Assembly: GCF_000003815.2 (NCBI RefSeq)
Contig: NC_049993.1
Location: 6,178,183-6,242,182 of the forward strand
Reading direction: 5' to 3'
Length of the DNA: 64,000 bases
Source of the DNA: Branchiostoma floridae
Lineage: Eukaryota > Chordata > Leptocardii > Amphioxiformes > Branchiostomatidae
The translations under genes were made by a program, and so were the position numbers. Within the stretch, counting starts at the first letter, position 1, and the number at the start of each line of letters is the position of its first letter. The notes under the pieces are model-generated. The model had not been told where the DNA came from. It ran no database searches and was given only the letters and a program-made list of their open reading frames with translations. Below, in pieces: positions 57,801 to 64,000 of the stretch.

Positions 57801-60800
57801 TAATAAAATCAACATGGCCTTACTAACAAAATAAATCACATGGAGGTAAAAACATGATTTTCCTTGTACAGGTAACAGGAGGTGCACAGATCACCTGTCT
57901 CCAAGAAGAAGAGTCCAGTTCTTCTCGATGAAGGAGCAGATGTCCTCCTTCCAGCGGAAGTACCCCTTCTTGCCACGCCCCGCCAGCTGGAGGTTGTACA
58001 TCGTCAAGATGACAACCTGCTGCCTGTCAATCAATCAATCAATCAACAATTGGTCACTCAATCCATCATTCACAAGTGAAAATAAGTCATGGCAATACTT
58101 TGAATGAAGACTCATCTGTGTTGGTATAATCTATAGTGGAACAGTTTTGAGCTTTGTTCCAACAGTAAGAAGACATTCAACATGAATTTTCAGTTTATCT
58201 TGTCGATCTTCATCAGATGACTGATTCACTGTGCTGGCATTCCGGAGGTCGGAGGTGACGTCAGGAGCCAATCAAAAGTGGGGGGAAATTCTGTCTAGAT
58301 AGGTTCCGTCTTCCTGCCACTTTTGATTTGCTCCTGATGTCTCTTCTGACTTCTGGAACGTCAGTGCAGTGATACAGTCTATATATGTTTATTGTTGCTG
58401 ACACAGTTATGTTCACTCTCCGCCACTGCTACATTTAATCCAGTGTCTAGGTTTTTAAACTAAATTTGATTATGTATGTTTGTGAAGTGTAACAACTTTT
58501 AAGATTTTATGAAATGTAATTCTTTGGCACATTTCATGTGGCATTTATAATGTCATTTGCCATGCCAAGAACCAATAAAGCTGAATCTGAATCTCAGTCT
58601 TCTGATGAAGATTGATGAGACTGAAAATTGAGTGTTTTCCTTGTGTTGAAACAAAGCTTAAAACTGTTCAACCATGACAATACTTATACATGTAAAACAC
58701 AGATGGTTTGGCATAATTATGGTGACAGAAGACCACACCCACTCCCTCCCTCCTTACCATGTGAGGCGGACCCGTTCAAACCACTCCTGTCCCTTCTCGT
58801 TGCACCTGGCACAGGTGAACCTGAAGAAGTTGTCTCCTTCCAAACAACTTGGACGGTTTGTCTTCAGACAACCTGGAAGGTAGACAATTTATAAACATTT
58901 TTGCTGCTCATTATGGTTATTCAGAAACAATCCTAGACTAGAAAGGCCGACATTTGCTTGGGTGCAAATACAGCATATTTCAGCCATACCCATTCCCACG
59001 CAACATTGGACTGTTCCAAGTTACCCCTGCGCAAAAGTGCAATATTTAAACTGTAAGTTATCCCCAAAAGAGAACTAATACTGTGAATTGATTCCAGGTC
59101 AAAACAGAGCTTGCCCAATATGAACCGGGCCCATATGGAAGAATATAATCTTCCACAGGAGCGCCTATGCATAACTGATTGGCTTTTAGAATTGCGGCAG
59201 CTCCTATTTTTCCGAGAGTGAAAAAAAACAAACGTATCTTCCATTCAGAAGATTTTCATCATGAAATTACATGACGCCATTCAACAATTTCCACTTCGAT
59301 AACTAAGTCTAAGTACCGCCATAATCTCCTTGTGATGTGGGTACATTTATTATTGCATTGAACTTTTTTTTAATCAAGTAGGGCATACGTTTTAATAATT
59401 GTCAAGCAGGTGCAGGTACTGTGTAGTAGGAGTGTGTTGTTTGTTTGTTTTTTTTCAAGCTAAAAACTTCAATCTTCTTGTTTTGTATGAGCCATTACAT
59501 AAACGGAGACGTCTCGAATTTTTACAAGAATTTTACCACCCTGTCGCTTCATTTCTTTTCTGAAAAATCCCAGGACCAACAAGTTAACTTGATTTGGCTT
59601 TATCTATATATTTCATTTTCCTTCGAATTCTTTGTTAAGTATATGCCCTGCATACCACTGTTAAATTGTTTTACTTTGTATGCAATCAGCCATCGGACGT
59701 TATCTTGTCTGAGTGTTGTAATTTCCTGCTCGTAGCGTGCGAGACCTGGAGGATAGGAGTTTCTACCTTGTTCGGGGGTTTCTTTTCGGAGGTCAGTGGT
59801 GATACTCTGGTACTAAGAGTGTTTTTATTGTGGGACCGCGTGGCACGATCGGGAGCGCGTTGGTCTCAGGCCCGAGAGGTCCGGGGTTCAAATCCGCTTG
59901 CCGTGTCACCGATCTTGTGCCCTTGGGAAAGGCACTTTACACGACTTTCCTCACCTAACTCAGGTGTAAATGAGTACATAGCTGCGGCTAGTGGCAGTGA
60001 CAGGCCTTTGTGGTGGCGACAGGCCATAGGGGCATGTTCGGGCATGACGCACCCGCCATGACACCTGAGTCAGGGGTAGGAGGAACCCCTTGCATCCTTG
60101 GTCGGAAATCCTCCTAGGAGACGGAAACTCCAAACAACAAACCTGCATCTGCTGGGACCGTCTTACACGTTGCATACAGAATGCCCCTGTAGGACTAGTG
60201 CGCCAGTGGACGAGAGGGTGGAGAAGGACGTGCACACCCCTCCTTCACCTTAAAAACCAAAGTGCAGGCCAGGCAGACGGGTCGCCTTAAACCCGTCCAC
60301 CTACCATTGTCTTCCGAGACAGACGGATGCCAACACATAAGAGTGTTTTATTGGGCTCAAACTCTGGCAGTTTAAAGTTACTTACAATTTGAATGTACAA
60401 AGGTTACGTCAAAAAAGAACAACAACAACACTAACGTTAGAAGTACCTACATTTGTTTGGGAAAAATACATGCATTCTCGCCACTGTCAAACTTACGTAT
60501 CAAAACTAAACGCAAACTGTCCAATTTTCCCGCGTTTTCTGCCAAGTAGCATTTTCTCGATTGTCTCAACTAACCCCCAAAGTCAAATCTGCCAAAAATG
60601 ATTGATAGTGCCATAGTGGTAAATTCATCGACACAGACTTGTATTCTGACGTTCAATGCACGCGTACCATCCGATACCGCTCAAATGACCCTGTCTGAAC
60701 TCCAAATCCTCGCAAACTACAATTTCAAACCGGGCACAGGGTAACATATGGCCACTGTAAGGCTGTAATATGCATCTGTTTGTGTATAAACGGGATTGCA

Positions 60801-62564
60801 AGGCCCCGCTTATGAATATTAACTAGCATTCGCCTTTCTCGTCGCTGATTGGCTGGCGTCCATAAAGTAATTAACTCTCGCTCTCCCCAGACCGCTGGCA
60901 CCTGGCACCTGTGGGCTCTGGGGTCACGGGAGTTCACGGGAGAAGGCCGAAAGAAAACCAATTTCCCCTCAGAAAAGTGCAGAAATTAATAATTTGAAAT
61001 TGGCTCATGCCAAAAATTTTACTTGGATCATTTTACCAACTATCTAATGCCTATCTACACCAAATTTAAGGTCATTCCATTGTAATTCAATGGTACAGGG
61101 GGTCAAAATATTCCGTTGTGGTCAAAACGTGACCTTTAAACTTCAATAAAATCATTTTAGAGGCAGATATGAAAAAAATGAGAAAAAAGCACCTCGGTAT
61201 TGACCCACTCTACCCTTGTGCCAAATTTCAGTTCATTCGGTCCCAGAACGACGGAGATGATTCGATTTGAAGATTTGACAGGAGAAAGAAAGAAAGAAAC
61301 ATTACGAATACAATATATTTCACCATACCATATATGGTATGGCTGAAATATAATTAAGCATAACTTAAACACTGAATACACACCAATACACTGAATGAGA
61401 GCAATCACAATCACATGTTTATCACATAAAATCAAAACAAAAGAATTCTGAATACACCCCTTCCACACACTCATGCTACTGAAAAATACACATATGGGCA
61501 TCATCACGTGAGTTCTCATCATGCTTTTCTTCAAATGGGTGCGCCTTCTAGCAATTCATAGGAATACTGCACATGATATGGTAATCCCTAAACAACCTCA
61601 AATTCATGAGGTACAATGGCAAAGTTACCTGGGTGGAACCACAGTTTGCAACCATCACAGAAGTACATCAGTCCGTCCCGCCCTTTCCCACAGTAACACG
61701 TCACCTCGACATCCGACTCCACGTCCACTACCTCCTCACCCTCTGTCTCCATGGCAACCCCCTGAGGAGGGGACAGCAGAAGAGATGAAGGTTAGCTTTA
61801 AGTGACTTTTGGTGACTGACTATTGTAAGAAATAAAAATATAAGTTAGTGAAGTACTGTAAATCACTAAATGTATTTAAGTTTGTGGGGATTTAATCTTG
61901 CGGTAGCGGGAAAAAGGACTTTTTGCGGTGGTTTTAGATTCGTGGTAGCACCATGCTCTGCAGTCTCTTACTGCCATGGAAAAAAGGTTGCGGTGGTTTT
62001 AAGTTGGCGGTAAACCACCACGAAAGTTTCTGCATTTGAAATTGTAAAGTCGGCCACGCGATTTTAGTCAGGAAAATCGCGTCAATAGTGAAAAAACCCT
62101 CTTATTGACAGGAACATCCTGTAAATTATTGTAACAGTGGGGGGGGGGGGGGGGGGGTTAAGTATCGTGAACCACTGTTACATTATCTATAGCCTCGGCC
62201 TCGGCCTTGTCAATAAGTTCAAAACTTCTCGACCATACAAAAGGCAGTGTGTAGCATTTTTTTGCCTTTGTAGCTATTCCAGCTTTCGCTTACAAATCAA
62301 ATGTTTTGTAAGTGAGGCACCTTCTGTCTTCCTTACTCAAGTTGAGCTTAGCTGAGCTGAGCTAGCTGGCCAGAGCAAAGTGCATGCCATATATCTGAGC
62401 CTGAGACATAATTTGGACGATCTCTTCACAGACAATATAACATATTGTAGCTGTTTAACCAAGAAACACATAGCCTTCACCTGATTTGGATCATATCGAC
62501 AAGAAAAACAGAAATATAGCGAGTAAAAACAAACCTCGAGCTCAGATTTCGCGGCATCCGCCAT
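47226..62564 (-). CDS. KAT14: KAT14 (CSRP2BP/ATAC2), GNAT acetyltransferase of the ATAC complex (17 coding exons, complete)
   Basis: Joining 17 exons on the minus strand gives 2223 nt, 740 residues plus stop (human KAT14 is about 780). Start: ATG 62564-62562 (MADAAKSELE); stop: TGA 47228-47226. All borders are GT-AG and all phases agree. KAT14 is a nuclear lysine acetyltransferase that scaffolds ATAC with GCN5/PCAF and ADA2A and acetylates histones H3/H4. Order of parts: PHD-type zinc finger (32-78), conserved block LTWQQVVILTMYNLQL to KTSTWWSTVAG (about 93-145), basic EKRSR block, Ser/Thr- and acid-rich linker, YVTMSLYEERQLLRHL to RRLRRKLLVRQ, RGLPLFDID, LKPYIRRDYE, IDYCYVRPQHIPTVNALC, and the C-terminal GNAT domain with acetyl-CoA loop RQAGIGT (669-675). 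It lies tail to tail with DOT1L. Confidence 0.95.
47881..48180 (-). repeat. 30-bp minisatellite, 10 units, spanning the KAT14 exon 16 splice donor
   Basis: On the minus strand each unit is 21 nt of exon 16 end (ATGATGTACCACCTCATACAG with variants) plus 9 nt of intron (gttagacac). The genuine exon copy is 48151-48180; nine copies follow at an exact 30-bp period. Because 30 is a multiple of 3 and no stop occurs, the frame stays open and reads VRHMMYHLIQ repeats. Some units read LVQ in place of LIQ, and one has catcag in place of catcat. Confidence 0.95.
48540..48660. repeat. CpG-rich foldback in KAT14 intron 15
   Basis: 'ccacacctgcgggcgagcac' near 48549 is partly mirrored by 'gtgcgctcgttccgtaggtg'-like sequence near 48595 ('tttgcgctcgttccgtaggt'). 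Locally GC-rich with several CG words. Probably part of a decayed element. Confidence 0.4.
48790..49040 (+). repeat. tRNA-derived SINE family S2
   Basis: The tRNA-like head 'tccctgtagctcaacgggta' has an A-box-like TAGCTCAACGGG. B-box-like GTTCAAATC follows at 48837 and again at about 48869. An unrelated tail follows. No intact tRNA cloverleaf; read as a SINE or tRNA pseudogene in KAT14 intron 15. Confidence 0.55.
49745..49955 (-). repeat. tRNA-derived SINE family S1, minus orientation
   Basis: Shares 'actcttttcaat', 'gaggtgtggctctcc', 'ctccatttaacgtcct', 'cctaggtactca' and 'gtgcctttcccaagg' with 8280-8520. It has 'gatttgaaccc', a reversed B box. Lies in KAT14 intron 13. Confidence 0.7.
50288..50446. 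repeat. Nested foldback element in KAT14 intron 12
   Basis: Outer arms 'agcctggtatccagc' (50289) and 'gctggataccaggct' (50430) enclose two perfect 25-bp arms, 50334-50358 and 50362-50386, around a 3-nt centre. The inner arm starts ATGCAAAAGACTCGGGAGCT. DNA or RNA from it would form a long hairpin. Confidence 0.88.
50462..52886 (-). repeat. 53-bp minisatellite spanning the KAT14 exon 12 splice donor (more than 40 units)
   Basis: On the minus strand each unit is about 44 nt of exon 12 end (from GAACAGACAGGGCTGCAG to CACTGCCAG) followed by gtgagtagg, so each carries a consensus 5' splice site. The genuine exon copy lies at the upper end, donor at 52843. Units differ at a few positions (gatac/gatgc/aatac, one 2-bp deletion, ctagcag variants). 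It is interrupted by a gap at 51902-52001. Confidence 0.95.
51902..52001. other. Assembly gap of 100 N
   Basis: Exactly 100 N, a conventional size for a gap of unknown length. It falls inside the 53-bp minisatellite, and its flanks share the same block (51186-51901 and 52002-52717). Confidence 0.98.
54741..54807. repeat. (TG)n microsatellite
   Basis: About 33 TG dinucleotides without interruption, in KAT14 intron 9; likely polymorphic. Confidence 0.97.
58149..58655. mobile_element. Foldback element family K, copy 2
   Basis: 'agctttgttccaacagtaag' is mirrored by 'cttgtgttgaaacaaagctt'. It shares 'cttcatcagatgactgattc' and 'ggtgacgtcaggag' with 41866-42062. A central unrelated segment ends in an AATAAA word. 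Lies in KAT14 intron 3. Confidence 0.65.
59833..60060 (+). repeat. tRNA-derived SINE family S1, plus orientation, intact head
   Basis: The head has an A-box-like GTGGCACGATCGGGAG and a B box GGTTCAAATCC (59885-59895). Then come the shared central words 'cccttgggaaaggcacttta', 'cacgactttcctcac' and 'aggtgtaaatgagtac', the reverse of the 8280 and 49745 copies. Similar GC-rich sequence continues to about 60330. Lies in KAT14 intron 2. Confidence 0.75.
60970..61300. repeat. Probable dispersed repeat with (GAAA)n tail
   Basis: Two related halves ('ccaaatttaaggtcattcca' and 'ccaaatttcagttcattcgg') precede 'agaaagaaagaaac'. No second copy in the window, so the repeat call rests on structure only. 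Confidence 0.35.
61854..62044. mobile_element. Foldback/MITE family A, copy 3
   Basis: Begins TACTGTAAATCAC, has 'cttgcggtagcgggaaaaag' and 'ggtagcaccatgctctgcag', and ends 'tttctgcatttgaaa', so the right end has decayed. Lies in KAT14 intron 1. Confidence 0.75.
62139..62157. repeat. Homopolymer G run
   Basis: 19 G in a row in KAT14 intron 1. Confidence 0.9.
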
Positions 62565-62567
62565 GTT
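62553..62567 (-). promoter_or_regulatory. KAT14: YY1-like site over the KAT14 start codon
   Basis: The minus strand reads AACATGGCGGATGCC, matching the YY1 core ATGGCGG, with the ATG being the start codon. YY1 sites just downstream of the start site are common in TATA-less housekeeping genes. Inference from motif only. Confidence 0.45.
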
Positions 62568-64000
62568 GGTTCGGTCAAAGGTCAACGTCCTCCAGAACCA
62601 AAAAAAATACTCAGGCATCATTCTTTTGTGCTATTTCATCAGATTTATGAGATTAAAAATATTTCTTATAGATATTTGTAGAAAGTGAAAAATTCCTGCT
62701 GTTGGTTTTGTTGTTATTTTGATTAAATATGTCACATGACGTTTGGGGTCACGACAAGGGGTCATGACTGCCAATGAGGAAGTAGAAGTTTAGCTCCGGC
62801 CTGGAACCTTCACGACACAAAGTCTTAATTGTCTGCAAGTTTTTTTAGCCGAAATTGCATCTGGGAAGAGGTAGGGTGAAAGGTGAGATGTATATGAAGA
62901 ATCTGAGACGTCTTGTTACGTCTTATAGGCGAAATATGTGCAGGTTTTGTTGTGTGTGTAAAGTAGCATGCAGGAAGTAAGATCTGAGTAACATTGTTGA
63001 TGTTTATTTGTAAATTCCTTGAGTAATACTCAGCGATCAGCTAGGTGAAAATGCACATTTCACAACCTTAGGAAGTGGTTACGTCAGGTTCCTAGAAATA
63101 GAAGATGAGGTAAGCTGTATTTCCTCAGGACGCGCAGTTTCTTCAGGTGATAGGTACAGGTGGGTACAGGTGCATTGCATAGAATATTAAGCCCAGGCCG
63201 CTGTGATCATAAGGCGGAACCAAACGTGCCGATAGGGACAGAAGATTTTATCTTTATGGTTAATGTCAACGTGTTGTCTGTTTTTAAGATAGCGTTGTCG
63301 ACTAAGTCTGAGCACTGTAATATGTAACTTGATAGACATCATTGGCAATAGATTTCTTTCTTAGATATCCAAAGTCGCTCTTTAGATGGTGATTATTTGA
63401 AAAAGCATTTCCTTCAGTTCCAATCAAGGTTTTCCCTTTGCTGCTATGTGAAAGTATTATTAAAGGGGTCACTTTCATTATCTTCATGTTTGATTGAAAA
63501 TTGATACATGTATTATCTTAATCAATCAGCTCTACTACAATGTTGTTTTGGTACATAACAGTTACTTGTTTATTCAACTTTCAAGATTTACATTTGTTGT
63601 TGAGCCACACCCACTGAGCATAAGAGAAAGTAAGGGAATAGGTTAGGGAGGATCTTATTTCAAATGTATGGCTACGAAATGACAAGAACCATGTGCATTG
63701 GGACAATAAACCTGATTTTAAACAAAATCTTGGTTATCCACTATGAATGAGCTTAAAAAGCAACATGTATTGAATTTAAAACCTCCTTCTTTAATTTAAA
63801 TAGTTTGGGTAAGTTTCACCTCGTGTCCTGCCCTCTCGGCTGGACAGCTGGCCAGGGTGGTCACATGGTCACCAAGGGTCAGCTATGGCTGGCATGCTGT
63901 TGACACCCTAACCACTGCCCTGGGTACCAGGGGGCTCCCCTTGGGTTTCTGCAGTCTTATGTTTGACATTTGTCTTTCATTTGTCATCAACTGTGCCACA
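62565..64000. other. KAT14 upstream region, no further gene seen
   Basis: Contains the likely KAT14 promoter and 5' UTR just above 62564, with a CRE-like 'catgacgttt' near 62736. The rest is AT-rich without supported ORFs. The GC-richer last 180 bases (from about 63820) could be the edge of another gene or repeat, but no frame is convincing. Confidence 0.4.

Larger units (their letters stand above)
54096..62564 (-). other. KAT14: KAT14 exons 1-10: PHD finger, conserved N-terminal block and acidic linker
   Basis: Exons in transcript order: 62535-62564, 61629-61761, 58758-58872, 57895-58023, 57217-57368, 56696-56841, 56127-56177, 55584-55685, 54985-55066, 54096-54396. Exons 2-3 encode C32-x-C34, C45-x2-C48, H53-x2-C56 and C75-x2-C78, a full Cys4-His-Cys3 PHD pattern with WFH. 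Exon 4: TMYNLQLAGRGKKGYFRWKE. Exon 5: KTSTWWSTVAGVLSVGN and VFRSGAREFNEPAWW. Exon 6: FEPTIRVEGLR and MEIKEKRSRT. Exon 7: EAKDIRKAKKG. Exon 10: DPGMELPPS, then a long Glu-rich stretch, ending KKPK in phase 2 to join YVTM of exon 11. Exon 8 has a choice of acceptors (55686 or about 55662). Confidence 0.9.

Overview
The window is animal nuclear DNA, most likely from a cephalochordate (amphioxus, Branchiostoma). It has short coding exons in long AT-rich introns with GT-AG borders, chordate-like chromatin genes, many short non-autonomous DNA transposons and tRNA-derived SINEs, and minisatellites that straddle exon-intron borders, a feature reported for amphioxus genes. The genus is inferred; no search was run.

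Three protein genes can be supported. (1) Positions 430-577, minus strand: the first coding exon of an MBLAC1-like metallo-beta-lactamase-fold gene that continues off the left edge. (2) Positions 2852-34848, plus strand: a complete DOT1L gene (histone H3 lysine 79 methyltransferase), which I resolve into 30 coding exons and 1745 codons. (3) Positions 62564-47226, minus strand: a complete KAT14 gene (CSRP2BP/ATAC2, the GNAT acetyltransferase subunit of the ATAC complex), which I resolve into 17 coding exons and 740 codons. MBLAC1-like and DOT1L are head to head; a promoter-like segment with CCAAT, CACGTG, TCTCGCGAGA and TTCCGG lies at 2424-2495. DOT1L and KAT14 converge on a 12 kb intergenic region.

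That intergenic region (35.7-46.4 kb) holds a hAT-like element, a CpG-rich segment with a possible two-exon transcript (about 37.66-39.35 kb), a 160-bp tandem array and several foldback or tandem duplications. The introns hold at least ten families of repeats; several have intact terminal inverted repeats and target-site duplications.

The most interesting structure recurs at four introns. The last bases of an exon, its 5' splice site and the first intron bases have been duplicated in tandem: DOT1L exon 4 (about 2.5 copies, period 104-107 bp), DOT1L exon 20 (2 copies), KAT14 exon 16 (10 perfect 30-bp periods) and KAT14 exon 12 (more than 40 copies of 53 bp, broken by an assembly gap). At three of the four, reading past the first donor hits an in-frame stop at once. 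The 30-bp array stays open and would add 10-residue repeats inside the acetyltransferase domain. The two flanks of the 100-N gap carry the same block of about 716 bp, so the assembled array is probably over-long.

DOT1L methylates nucleosomal H3K79 during transcription elongation. KAT14 is the acetyltransferase subunit that, with GCN5/PCAF, acetylates histones in ATAC. Both are general chromatin regulators; nothing in the sequence shows that they are co-regulated.
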